Positions 5,808 through 14,981 of a stretch of 18,722 nt of DNA are shown one piece after another. The notes under the pieces were generated by a model, which ran no database searches, was not told the origin of the DNA, and saw nothing but the letters and a program-made list of their open reading frames with translations. Source of the DNA: Bog-473 sp035483935 (GTDB lineage Bacteria > Actinomycetota > Acidimicrobiia > Acidimicrobiales > RAAP-2); assembly GCA_035483935.1 (NCBI GenBank), contig DATHPK010000159.1, forward strand, positions 1 through 18,722. Direction: 5' to 3'. Position numbers and translations under genes: made by a program. How positions within the stretch are numbered: position 1 is the first letter of the stretch; the number at the start of each line of letters is the position of its first letter.

Positions 5808-7486
5808 GCTCCGGGGCCGGCGCCGGGGAACCCGGTCCCTTCGACGTCCTGGTTCTCGGCAGCGGTGTCGCAGGGCTGTCGGCCGCGGTTCGCCTCGCCG
5901 GACCCGTCCCGGCGGCCGGACCGTCTCTCGGCGTCCTGACGAAGGGCACGCTCAGCCAGTCCGCCACCCGCTGGGCCCAAGGCGGTGTCGCCGCCGTCCT
6001 CGGTGGCGACGAGGACTCGACCGATCTCCACCTCGCCGACACCCTCCGCGCCGGCGCCGGCCTGTGCGACGAGGAAGCCGTCCGCATCCTCGTCGACGAG
6101 GGCCCCGCCCGCGTCAACGAGCTCATCGCCCTCGGCGCCGTCTTCGACCGCGAGACCACCGGCTCGCTCTCGCTCGCCCGGGAGGGTGGTCACTCCGCCG
6201 CCCGCGTCGTCCACGCCGGCGGCGCCGCCACCGGCGCCGAGGTCGAACGGGCGCTCGTCGACGCCACCTACCGCTCCGCCAGCGCCGTCCTCGAGGGCTG
6301 GTTCGCCCTCGACCTGCTCGTCGAAGGCGGTCGCTGCGTCGGCATCACTGCACTGCCTCCCCACGAACACGGCGAGGGACCCGCACCCGTCGCCATCCGC
6401 GCCGGTCACGTCGTCCTCGCCACCGGCGGAGCGGGCCAGCTCTACTCCGTCACGACCAACCCGGCCGAGTCGACCGGCGACGGCGTCGCCATGGCCCTCC
6501 GGGCCGGAGTCCCCACCGCCGATGTCGAGTTCGTCCAGTTCCACCCCACCGCGCTGCATCACCCCGCCATGCCGCGGCCGCTCCTCTCCGAGGCTCTGCG
6601 CGGTCACGGCGCCCTGCTCCGCGACCGCGACGGCGAGCGCTTCGTCGACGAGCTCGCCCCCCGCGACGTCGTCTCGAGGGCGATGGCGGCGCGCATGGCC
6701 GAGCAGGGCGTCGACCACCTCTGGCTCGATGCCACCGGGCTCGAGCGCTTCAGCCAGCGTTTCCCGACCATCGCCGCCTCCCTCGCCTCCATCGGCCTCG
6801 ACCCCCAGAGGGACTGGCTGCCCATCGCGCCCGCCGCCCACCACCTCTCGGGCGGCGTCGTCACCGATCTGTGGGGCGCCAGCGCGCTGCCCTGTCTGTG
6901 GGCGGTCGGCGAGGTGGCGTGCACCGGCGTCCACGGCGCCAACCGGCTCGCGTCCAACTCGCTGCTCGAGGGGATGGTGTTCGGCGCCCGCCTCGCCGAG
7001 CGCATCGACGCCGGGTACGACGGCCCAGAGGCGAGCGGCGTACTCCGCACCGTGCTGGGCGCACCGCCCATCGACGGCATCGGCTGCACGCCGCTGCCGG
7101 CCCGCACCCCCCTGGTCCGCCGCGCCGTCCGAGCCGACGGCGCCACGCCATCGACGGCATCCTCCCGTCCCGACTTCACCAAACTCCGCGACGTCCTGCA
7201 GCGGGCCATGACCCGCGGCGCCGGCGTCGTACGCTCCGCCGAGTCCATCGTCGGCGCCCGCCTCGTCATAGACGAGGTCGCCGCATCACTCGGCGACCCC
7301 GGCGGCTCCGTCCGCGCCGGCGAACTGGCCAACCTGCTCCAGGTCGCCGACGCGCTACTGGTCGCGGCGGCGACCCGTACCGAAACCCGTGGCGCCCATG
7401 CCCGTCGCGAATACCCCGACACCGACCCCGAGTGGCGCCGTCGCCTGGCCTTCGGCGCCACCGCCGACGAGGGAGGGCCCGAGTGA
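5804..7486 (+). CDS. nadB: L-aspartate oxidase
   Basis: NadB is an FAD enzyme that oxidises L-aspartate to iminoaspartate, the first step of de novo NAD synthesis. The 560-residue product has the FAD motif VLGSGVAGLSAA (17-28), SQSATRWAQGGVAA, EGGHSAARVVHAGG, LATGGAGQLYSVTTNP, EFVQFHPTAL, LLSEALRGHGA, the APAAHHLSGGVVTD substrate region and GVHGANRLASNSLLEG, all in the succinate dehydrogenase flavoprotein/NadB order. NadB rather than SdhA is supported by the SQSATRWAQGG motif and by nadC next door. GTG 5804 forms GTGA with the panD stop. nadA, encoding the partner quinolinate synthase, is not in this window. Confidence 0.95.
   Translation: MSSGAGAGEPGPFDVLVLGSGVAGLSAAVRLAGPVPAAGPSLGVLTKGTLSQSATRWAQGGVAAVLGGDEDSTDLHLADTLRAGAGLCDEEAVRILVDEGPARVNELIALGAVFDRETTGSLSLAREGGHSAARVVHAGGAATGAEVERALVDATYRSASAVLEGWFALDLLVEGGRCVGITALPPHEHGEGPAPVAIRAGHVVLATGGAGQLYSVTTNPAESTGDGVAMALRAGVPTADVEFVQFHPTALHHPAMPRPLLSEALRGHGALLRDRDGERFVDELAPRDVVSRAMAARMAEQGVDHLWLDATGLERFSQRFPTIAASLASIGLDPQRDWLPIAPAAHHLSGGVVTDLWGASALPCLWAVGEVACTGVHGANRLASNSLLEGMVFGARLAERIDAGYDGPEASGVLRTVLGAPPIDGIGCTPLPARTPLVRRAVRADGATPSTASSRPDFTKLRDVLQRAMTRGAGVVRSAESIVGARLVIDEVAASLGDPGGSVRAGELANLLQVADALLVAAATRTETRGAHARREYPDTDPEWRRRLAFGATADEGGPE
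7471..7476 (+). promoter_or_regulatory. Ribosome-binding site of nadC
   Basis: GGGAGG lies inside the end of nadB, 6 bases before GTG 7483, and supports that start within the GTGA overlap. Confidence 0.6.
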
Positions 7487-8403
7487 CCGGGCCGCCGGAC
7501 CTCGTAGACGAAGCGAGCTACCGGCGGGCTGTCGTCGACGCGGTCGGCCGTGCGCTGGCCGAGGACCTCGGCCCCGACGGGGACCTCACCGCCGCACTCG
7601 TCCCCGAGGAGACGACGGCCCACTACGCCCTCCGCGCCCGCGACAACGGCGTCCTTGCCGGCAGGGCCTGTGCGGAGGAGGCGTTCCACCGCGTCGGCCC
7701 CGACCTCGAGCTCGTCTGGCACGCCGACGACGGCGACGAGCTCAAGCCCGGCGACACCGTCCTCGATATCACCGGCCCGCTACGCCCCATCCTGACCGCA
7801 GAGCGCACGGCGCTGAACTTCCTCGGCCACCTCTCGGGCGTCGCCACGCTCACCGCCCGCTTCGTCAAGGCGGCCCACGACGCCAACGCCACCGTCCGCG
7901 TCCTCGATACCCGCAAGACGCTCCCGGGCCTCCGCCTCCTCGAGAAGGCGGCCGTGCGCGCCGGCGGCGGCACCAACCACCGCCTCGGGCTCTCCGACGC
8001 CGTGCTCGTCAAGGACAACCACCTCGCCGGCACCACGATCACCGACGCCGTCGCCCGTGCCCGCTCGCTCTGGCCGGGCCGCGTGGTCGAGATCGAGTGC
8101 GACACAGTCGATCAGGTCACCGAGGCGGCCAACGCCGGCGCCGACGCCGTGCTGCTCGACAACATGGAGCCCGCCACCGTGGGCGAGGCCGTCGCTGCCG
8201 CCCACCTCGACGCTCCGGGACCAATCCTCACCGAGGTGTCCGGCGGGGTGACCCTGGAAACGATCGGCGCCTACGCGGCGGCTGGGCCGGACCGCATCTC
8301 GGTCGGGGCGCTCACCCACTCGGCGCCGGTGCTCGACCTCGGGCTCGACCTCGTCTGGACGAGCGCGGACGAAGGGAACGAAAGAACCGAAGGGAAGAGC
8401 TGA
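7483..8403 (+). CDS. nadC: Nicotinate-nucleotide diphosphorylase (carboxylating), quinolinate phosphoribosyltransferase
   Basis: NadC converts quinolinate and PRPP to nicotinate mononucleotide with loss of CO2. The 306-residue protein has ALAEDLGPDGDLTAALV (24-40), ERTALNFLGHLSGVATLT (107-124), LDTRKTLPGLRLLEKAAVRA (141-160), GGGTNHRLGLSD (161-172) and VKDNHL (176-181), followed by the barrel strands VEIECDT, AVLLDNM and EVSGGV, and a final DRISVGALTHSA. GTG 7483 overlaps the nadB stop and has a GGGAGG site. The last 20 residues (from about TSADEGNERTEGKS) are a hydrophilic tail. coaX starts 2 bases after the stop. Confidence 0.97.
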   Translation: MTGPPDLVDEASYRRAVVDAVGRALAEDLGPDGDLTAALVPEETTAHYALRARDNGVLAGRACAEEAFHRVGPDLELVWHADDGDELKPGDTVLDITGPLRPILTAERTALNFLGHLSGVATLTARFVKAAHDANATVRVLDTRKTLPGLRLLEKAAVRAGGGTNHRLGLSDAVLVKDNHLAGTTITDAVARARSLWPGRVVEIECDTVDQVTEAANAGADAVLLDNMEPATVGEAVAAAHLDAPGPILTEVSGGVTLETIGAYAAAGPDRISVGALTHSAPVLDLGLDLVWTSADEGNERTEGKS

Positions 8404-8405
8404 AA

Positions 8406-9253
8406 GTGCTCCTCGTCATCGACGTCGGCAACACCGAGACCGTCATCGGGCTCTACCAACGCGCCGACACCGACTCCGTGCCGGTGATCGAGGAGAGCGT
8501 CGGCGTCGGCATAGGGACCGAGCGCGACCCGACGGCGCCGGCCGGCCTGACGCACCACTGGCGTCTTTCCACCGTGCCGACGCGCACGCCGGACGAGCAC
8601 GCGGTACTCCTCACCCAACTGCTCGACCTCGAGGGGCTCGACATCGCGACCTCCGTCACCGGCATCGCGGTGAGCTCGTCGGTGCCGCAAATCACGACCG
8701 AGCTGCGCCAGATGGCGGTGCGCTGGTTCTCCGATGTCCCCTGCGTCGTCCTCGGCCCCGGCACGAAGAGTGGGATGCCCATCCTCTACGACAACCCAAA
8801 GGAGGTCGGGGCGGACCGCATCGCCGACGCGGTGGGGGCGTACGACCTCTACGGCGGCCCCTGCATCGTCATCGACATGGGGACGGCGACGACGGTCGAG
8901 GCGATCAGTGCCAAGGGCGAGTACCTGGGCGGTGCCATCGTGCCCGGCATCGCCATCAGCCTCGAGGCGCTCTACCAACAGGCGGCCGCCCTGCGCCGGG
9001 TCGAGCTGGTCGAGCCGCGCAGCGTGATCGGACGGTCGACGGTCGAGTCGATCGAGTCGGGGACGCTCTACGGATTCGCCGGCTTGGTCGACGCGCTTGC
9101 CCGGCGCTTCATGGAGGAGCTGGGGCCATCGACCGTCGTGGCCACGGGCGGGTTCAGTTCGCTCATCGCCCCGTATTCGGACACCATTGAGCACGTGGAG
9201 CCCTGGCTGACCCTGCACGGCCTGCGCATCGTGTACGAGCGCAACGTCAACTC

Positions 9254-9257
<4 letters not shown>
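8406..9257 (+). CDS. coaX: Type III pantothenate kinase
   Basis: CoaX phosphorylates pantothenate with ATP, the first step from pantothenate to coenzyme A; type III kinases need a monovalent cation. The 283-residue product has the ASKHA-type phosphate loop VIDVGNTET (4-12), GADRIADAVGAY (135-146), IDMGTATTVEA (156-166), GGAIVPGI (175-182), STVESIESGTLYGFAGLVDAL (211-231 region) and VVATGGFS. GTG 8406 follows a GGGAAGAG purine stretch. Residues of about 19-48 form an Asp/Glu/Val-rich insertion between the first strand pair and HHWRLST, where most homologues have only a few residues. The gene links the upstream pan genes to CoA and overlaps lysS by GTGA. Confidence 0.96.
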
Positions 9258-10675
<1,418 letters not shown>

Positions 10676-10682
10676 ACGGGTT

Positions 10683-10700
10683 CCTTCGTCATCTACGAGG
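10683..10700 (+). terminator. Weak terminator-like hairpin after lysS
   Basis: CCTTCGT and ACGAGG pair with one bulged T around a CATCT loop; 8 bases later comes GGTTTTCTTC. The hairpin is short and the T run distant, so this is a weak candidate for the end of the cofactor operon. Confidence 0.3.
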
Positions 10701-10744
10701 TGGCGGGGTTTTCTTCGACCGTTCTTACGCTGGGGCCGCATCCC

Positions 10745-10784
10745 TCACATCGTCCTTACAGGTTCCTCACATCTGAGCTTCAGA
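10745..10784 (+). promoter_or_regulatory. Tandem 7-base direct repeats in 11-base phase (PhoP/PhoB-like operator)
   Basis: TCACATC (10745-10751), TTACAGG (10756-10762), TCACATC (10767-10773) and a weaker CTTCAGA (10778-10784) are each separated by exactly 4 bases. OmpR/PhoB-family response regulators bind such 11-base-phased direct repeats, and the mycobacterial PhoP site is recalled as TCACAGC-N4-TCACAGC. The block lies 65 bases before the start of the secreted coiled-coil gene, where an activator would sit. No convincing -10 is seen between the two. Confidence 0.5.
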
Positions 10785-10838
10785 GTGATCGATGTCGCCG
10801 AGAGGCGGCAGGTGCGCCAAAGGGGTGCACGCGGTCCA

Positions 10839-10844
10839 AGGAGG
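10839..10844 (+). promoter_or_regulatory. Strong ribosome-binding site of the secreted coiled-coil gene
   Basis: AAGGAGG (to 10844) lies 4 bases before ATG 10849 and decides this start, which also begins a clean signal peptide. An earlier in-frame ATG at 10792 would bury the signal peptide. Confidence 0.8.
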
Positions 10845-10848
10845 ACAC

Positions 10849-11232
10849 ATGTTGCGCAGGATCATCGCAGGAACGGCTGTGGCTGGCGCGCTGACGCTCG
10901 GCGTGGCCGGTGTCGCCGGTGCGGCGACCCCGAGCAGCGGAACGAGCGGGAACACCGGCACTTCGTCGGCCACCATCTGCGCCCGGGTGGGCAAGATCGA
11001 GGCTCGGGTGCAGGCGCTCGAGGCAAAGGTCAATGCCCGCATTCCCAAGGCCGAGGCGCGGGAGGCCAAGCTCCGGTCCGAGGGGCACACGAAGCGCGCC
11101 GACCGGATCGCCGACCGCATCACGAAGGCGCAGAACCGCGAGTCGAAGGTCAACGCCCGCCTGAGCAAGATCGAAGCCAGGTGCGGGACGCCCGCGACGT
11201 CGGGGACAACCGGGACGGGTACCGCCAGCTGA
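10849..11232 (+). CDS. Small secreted helical (coiled-coil) protein of unknown function
   Basis: I do not recognise a family. The 127-residue product starts with a Sec signal peptide: MLRRIIAGT (basic n-region), a hydrophobic core to about 23 and a likely AGA-A cleavage site near 25-26. A Ser/Thr/Gly linker (27-42) leads to a charged Ala/Arg/Lys/Glu helical region (44-112) and ends in another Thr/Gly/Ser tail. The helical part begins and ends with the only cysteines, Cys44 and Cys112, which could form a disulfide closing a helical hairpin. It has internal repeats: ARVGKIEAR (45-53) resembles ARLSKIEAR (103-111), and KVNARIPKAEAR (60-71) resembles KVNARLSKIEAR (100-111). An extracytoplasmic location is inferred. 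It stands alone, with its own leader and a possible response-regulator site. Confidence 0.85.
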   Translation: MLRRIIAGTAVAGALTLGVAGVAGAATPSSGTSGNTGTSSATICARVGKIEARVQALEAKVNARIPKAEAREAKLRSEGHTKRADRIADRITKAQNRESKVNARLSKIEARCGTPATSGTTGTGTAS

Positions 11233-11244
11233 TTTGGGTTCCTG

Positions 11245-11268
11245 GCCGGGCCCTCAGGGAGGGCCGGC
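11245..11268. terminator. GC hairpin between convergent genes (bidirectional terminator candidate)
   Basis: GCCGG/CCGGC plus CCCT/AGGG pair to a 9-bp stem with one bulged G and a CAGGG loop. It lies between the ends of the secreted-protein gene (+) and the polyprenyl synthase gene (-), so it can serve both. No T tract follows on either strand. Confidence 0.5.
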
Positions 11269-11269
11269 G

Positions 11270-12244
11270 CTAACCCGGGAGATCGGTGAGCAGTTCGGCC
11301 ACCAGTCGGGACAGTCCAGCTCGCAGTTCGGGCTGGGTGATCCCGGCGGTGGCCGATTGCGCGTCTACGACGTATTTACGAGCCTCCGTCACCGCAGCGG
11401 CGATGCCGGTCGAGCCCATGACCATGGCGCGGGCCTTGTCGCGTTCGGGTTGGGCGAGCGGCTGGCCCAGCAGCGCACGGAGGTCGGGACCCGCGTCGGG
11501 GTCCTCGAGCGCGATGAGTGCCGGCAGTGTGTAGATGCCCTCGGCGAGATCTTGGCCGGCCGGCTTCTGTAACTGACCGTCGGTAGCGGTGATGTCCAAG
11601 ATGTCGTCGCGGATCTGGAACACCATGCCGAAGCACCGCCCGAACTCCGTGCAAGCTTCGACTTCTTGCTTGGGGAGCGCGCCGGTGAGCGCGCCGATGC
11701 GACACGACGTCGCGGTGAGTGCGGCCGTCTTGCCGTTGATCGTCTTGACGTAGTCCTCTCGGCTGCGACCCACCTGGAACGCCGAGCGCACTTCGGTGAC
11801 CTGTCCTTGACAGAGGCGCCCGAGCGTCTCGGCGAGGAGCGCGGCGATCTCGGTGCCGAGGCTCGCGGCGATGGCGGCACTGCGCGCCAAAAGGTAATCC
11901 CCGGCGACGATCGCGACGAGGTTGCCGAATCGACTGTTGACGCTCTCGACGTTGCGCCGGATGGTGGCCTCGTCAATTACGTCGTCGTGGTACAGCGATG
12001 CCAGATGGACCAGCTCTACGGCGACCCCGCCCATGAGGTCGTCCTCGGTGGGCTCCCGCTCGCCACCCGTCGCCGTCGCGAGCGCCAGCAGTGGCCGTAG
12101 GCGCTTGCCGCCTGCTGCGATCAGGTGGGTGGTGACCTCGTCGAGGAAGGAATCTCCCGTGACGACCGCCGTGGTGAGCAGGGGCTCCAGACGTTGCAGT
12201 CCCTCTTGCAGGCGGGGCAGGCCGAGGGCCTCCGTCGGGTTCAC
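11270..12244 (-). CDS. Polyprenyl diphosphate synthase, long-chain type
   Basis: The enzyme adds isopentenyl diphosphate units to an allylic primer in trans to make the chain of a quinone or another isoprenoid. The 324-residue product has GGKRLRP (45-51 region), the first Asp-rich motif in LYHDDVIDEATIRR, GKTAALTATSCRIGAL, and the second Asp-rich motif FQIRDDILDI. The residues 4 and 5 before the first DDxxD are Ser and Ala, which leaves the product pocket open; this argues for a long chain (heptaprenyl to decaprenyl, GrcC/IspB-like), most likely for menaquinone in an actinobacterium. GTG 12244 is chosen: it begins NPTEALGLPRLQ and a TAACGT box lies 9 bases upstream, so the mRNA may be leaderless. 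It is divergent from clpC. Confidence 0.93.
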   Translation of the reverse strand: MNPTEALGLPRLQEGLQRLEPLLTTAVVTGDSFLDEVTTHLIAAGGKRLRPLLALATATGGEREPTEDDLMGGVAVELVHLASLYHDDVIDEATIRRNVESVNSRFGNLVAIVAGDYLLARSAAIAASLGTEIAALLAETLGRLCQGQVTEVRSAFQVGRSREDYVKTINGKTAALTATSCRIGALTGALPKQEVEACTEFGRCFGMVFQIRDDILDITATDGQLQKPAGQDLAEGIYTLPALIALEDPDAGPDLRALLGQPLAQPERDKARAMVMGSTGIAAAVTEARKYVVDAQSATAGITQPELRAGLSRLVAELLTDLPG

Positions 12245-12253
12245 TGAACCGAA

Positions 12254-12281
12254 ACGTTAGGTCACCGTCCCAGAATCGCAA
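12254..12281 (-). promoter_or_regulatory. Promoter of the polyprenyl synthase gene
   Basis: On the minus strand TTGCGA (12276-12281) and TAACGT (12254-12259) are separated by 16 bases. The -10 ends 9 bases before GTG 12244, leaving no room for a Shine-Dalgarno sequence; a leader of 0-3 bases is predicted. Confidence 0.5.
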
Positions 12282-12364
12282 CAACCCGCTGGTAGGAGGG
12301 GCCGGAGGAAAAACGGAAGCCCAAAGTTTCCCCTCCACGGCCTCGGATTTTCCAAAGCTGCTGC

Positions 12365-12392
12365 CTGTCGAGACTAAGGCCGCAGGTACACT
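12365..12392 (+). promoter_or_regulatory. Candidate clpC promoter
   Basis: TACACT (12387-12392) fits the TAnnnT -10 pattern; a weak -35 CTGTCG (12365-12370) lies 16 bases upstream. This predicts a leader of about 30 bases that includes the clpC ribosome-binding site. I see no ClgR-type TTCGC/GCGAA palindrome here. Confidence 0.4.
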
Positions 12393-12413
12393 GGGCCGAG
12401 ACACAAGAGGAGC

Positions 12414-12421
12414 AAGGAGAG
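12414..12421 (+). promoter_or_regulatory. Ribosome-binding site of clpC
   Basis: AAGGAGAGG (ending about 12422) lies about 9 bases before GTG 12431, whose MFERFTDRARRVL is the standard ClpC N-terminus. Confidence 0.6.
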
Positions 12422-12430
12422 GCGGTCAGG

Positions 12431-14941
12431 GTGTTCGAACGTTTCACCGACCGGGCACGGAGGGTGTTGGTGCTGGCGCAGGAGGAAGCGCGTCTGCTCA
12501 ACCACTCGTTCATCGGTACCGAACACATCCTCCTCGGGTTGATCCACGAGGGTGAAGGGGTTGCGGCCAAGGCCCTGGAGTCGCTCGGGATCTCGCTGGA
12601 GGCAGTGCGGGAGAAGGTGGAAGAGACCATCGGTATGGCTGGGACCGCACCGAGTGGTTCCCCGCCCTTCACGCCGCGCGCGAAGAAGGTCCTCGAGCTG
12701 TCGCTGCGCGAGGCGCTGCAGCTCGGCCACAGCTACATCGGCACCGAACACATGCTCCTCGGTCTGGTGCGCGAGGGCGAGGGGGTGGCCGCCACGGTCC
12801 TCGTCAGCCTGGGGGCGGACCTCGGCCGCGTGCGCCAGCAGGTCATCCAGCTGATGTCGGGCAGCCAGGGCAAAGAGTCCGTCGGTGCGAGCCAGGGTTC
12901 GAGCTCGGGCGACAACCCGTCCGGCTCTCCGGTGCTCGACCAGTTCGGCCGCAACCTGACCCAACTGGCCCGCGACGGCAAGCTCGACCCTGTCATCGGC
13001 CGACATAAAGAGATCGAGCGCGTCATGCAGGTCCTGTCGCGCCGCACGAAGAACAACCCGGTGTTGATCGGCGAGCCGGGTGTCGGCAAGACGGCCATCG
13101 TCGAGGGCCTCGCTCAGCGGATCGTGTCGAACGACGTCCCCGAGACGTTGACGGGCAAGCAGCTCTACACGCTCGACCTGGGCGCGCTGGTTGCCGGCAG
13201 CCGGTACCGCGGCGACTTCGAAGAGCGCCTCAAGAAGGTGCTGAAGGAGATCCGCACGCGCGGCGACATCGTCCTGTTCATCGACGAGATCCACACATTG
13301 GTCGGCGCAGGTGCCGCCGAAGGGGCGATCGACGCGGCCTCGATCCTCAAGCCGATGTTGGCTCGGGGCGAGCTGCAGACGGTCGGCGCGACGACCATCG
13401 ACGAGTATCGCAAGCATCTCGAGAAGGACGCTGCGTTGGAGCGTCGGTTCCAGCCGGTCAAGGTCGAGCAGCCGTCGGTTGCCCTGACCATCGACATCCT
13501 CAAGGGACTGCGTGACCGCTACGAGTCGCACCACGCGGTGAGCATCACCGACCAGGCGCTCGTCGCTGCGGCGAACCTGGCCGACCGCTACCTCGCTGAC
13601 CGCTACCTCCCGGACAAGGCGATCGACCTGATCGACGAGGCCGGCAGCCGCCTTCGCATCCGCCGCATGGCCACCCCGCCGAGCGCCAAGAAGCTCGACG
13701 AGGAGATCACGCGGTTGCGGGCTGACAAGGAGGCCGCGATCGAGAAGGGCGCCTTCGAGCAGGCCAAGAAGCTGGCCGAGCAGGAGAAGGAGCGCCTCGA
13801 CATCAAGGAGAGCCAGGAAGCCGAGCTGCGCGCCGAGGGCGTGGACCTGTTCGACGTGGTCGACGAAGAGGTCATCGCCGAGGTGCTTGCCGCGTGGACC
13901 GGCATCCCCGTCTACCGCCTCACCGAGGAAGAGACGGCGAAGCTCCTGCGCATGGAGGACGAGCTCCATAAGCGGGTCATCGGGCAGGAGGAGGCGCTCA
14001 AGGCGCTGTCGCGGGCGATCCGCCGGACGCGGGCGGGGTTGAAGGACCCCAAGCGCCCGAGCGGCTCGTTCATCTTCCTCGGCCCCACGGGCGTGGGGAA
14101 GACCGAGCTCGCCAAGACGCTGGCCGAGTTCCTCTTCGACGACGAGGACGCGTTGATCCAGCTCGACATGTCCGAGTACATGGAGAAGCACACCGTGAGC
14201 CGCCTCGTCGGCTCGCCCCCCGGGTACGTCGGCTACGAGGAAGGCGGGCAGCTCACCGAAGCGGTGCGTCGCAAGCCGTTCTCCGTCGTGCTCTTCGACG
14301 AGGTCGAGAAGGCGCACCCCGACGTGTTCAACACGCTGCTCCAGATCCTCGAGGACGGCCGCCTGACCGACGCCCAGGGTCGCTCGGTGGACTTCAAGAA
14401 CACCGTGCTGATCATGACGTCGAACCTCGGGACGGCCGATCTCCGGAAGTCCAACATGGGCTTTGCCAAGACGTCGGAGGCGGTGACCTACGAGCGGATG
14501 AAGGCGAAGGTCGACGAGGCGCTCAAGGCGCACTTCCGTCCCGAGTTCCTCAACCGGATCGACGAGGTCATCGTCTTCCACGAGCTCTCGCGGGCCGAGG
14601 TCGTCGAGATCGTCGACCTGCTCATGGCGCGCACGGTCAAGCAGCTGTCGGACCAGGGCATCGGCCTGGAGCTGACTCCGGCCGCCCGGACCCTGCTGGC
14701 CGAGAAGGGCTACGACCCGCAGCTCGGAGCGCGGCCGCTGCGCCGGGCGATCCAGCAGATGGTCGAGGACCCGCTGTCGGAGCGCATCCTGTGGAAGGAG
14801 TTCCGGGTGGGCGAGACCATCGTCATCGACGTCGAGGACTCGCCGATCGAGGGCGAAGGGCCACAGCTGAGCTTCCGGGCCATCGAAGGCCTGGAGCCAC
14901 CGCCGCTCGAGCTGGCCGGCGCCGGAGCCGACCCCGAGTAG
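12431..14941 (+). CDS. clpC: ATP-dependent Clp protease ATP-binding subunit ClpC
   Basis: ClpC is a hexameric AAA+ unfoldase that feeds proteins to ClpP. The 836-residue product has the full domain order: two Clp_N repeats (about 1-145, with FTDRARRVLVLAQEEA and the IGTEHILLGL repeat), the first AAA+ domain with Walker A GEPGVGKT (214-221) and VLFIDEIH, a middle coiled-coil segment with a UVR-like KEAAIEKGAFEQAKKLAEQE, and the second AAA+ domain with Walker A GPTGVGKT (551-558), GYVGYEEGGQLTEAVRR and FDEVEKAHPDVF. The ClpP-docking loop appears as MGF (SNMGFAKTSEA) where LGF/VGF is common. The C-terminus after GPQLSF is short and acidic. In Actinobacteria ClpC is usually essential and takes Pup-independent, adaptor-delivered substrates. 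The start is GTG 12431 with a good ribosome-binding site. Confidence 0.97.
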   Translation: MFERFTDRARRVLVLAQEEARLLNHSFIGTEHILLGLIHEGEGVAAKALESLGISLEAVREKVEETIGMAGTAPSGSPPFTPRAKKVLELSLREALQLGHSYIGTEHMLLGLVREGEGVAATVLVSLGADLGRVRQQVIQLMSGSQGKESVGASQGSSSGDNPSGSPVLDQFGRNLTQLARDGKLDPVIGRHKEIERVMQVLSRRTKNNPVLIGEPGVGKTAIVEGLAQRIVSNDVPETLTGKQLYTLDLGALVAGSRYRGDFEERLKKVLKEIRTRGDIVLFIDEIHTLVGAGAAEGAIDAASILKPMLARGELQTVGATTIDEYRKHLEKDAALERRFQPVKVEQPSVALTIDILKGLRDRYESHHAVSITDQALVAAANLADRYLADRYLPDKAIDLIDEAGSRLRIRRMATPPSAKKLDEEITRLRADKEAAIEKGAFEQAKKLAEQEKERLDIKESQEAELRAEGVDLFDVVDEEVIAEVLAAWTGIPVYRLTEEETAKLLRMEDELHKRVIGQEEALKALSRAIRRTRAGLKDPKRPSGSFIFLGPTGVGKTELAKTLAEFLFDDEDALIQLDMSEYMEKHTVSRLVGSPPGYVGYEEGGQLTEAVRRKPFSVVLFDEVEKAHPDVFNTLLQILEDGRLTDAQGRSVDFKNTVLIMTSNLGTADLRKSNMGFAKTSEAVTYERMKAKVDEALKAHFRPEFLNRIDEVIVFHELSRAEVVEIVDLLMARTVKQLSDQGIGLELTPAARTLLAEKGYDPQLGARPLRRAIQQMVEDPLSERILWKEFRVGETIVIDVEDSPIEGEGPQLSFRAIEGLEPPPLELAGAGADPE

Positions 14942-14954
14942 ACGGGACCGTCTG

Positions 14955-14977
14955 CCGCCCCTGCTTGTCGGGGGCGG
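14955..14977. terminator. GC hairpin between clpC and the GNAT gene
   Basis: CCGCCCC (14955-14961) and GGGGCGG (14971-14977) form a 7-bp stem with a 9-base loop in the 40-base gap between two convergent genes. It is a likely two-way terminator. No U tract follows. Confidence 0.55.
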
Positions 14978-14981
14978 GTGG

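Noticed and set aside
1840..7515. Recurrent CTCGTAGACGA-like words (about 1845, 3440, 7500)
   Set aside because: They fall within different coding frames as Val-Asp-Glu codons and show no common position or spacing; probably codon-level coincidence.
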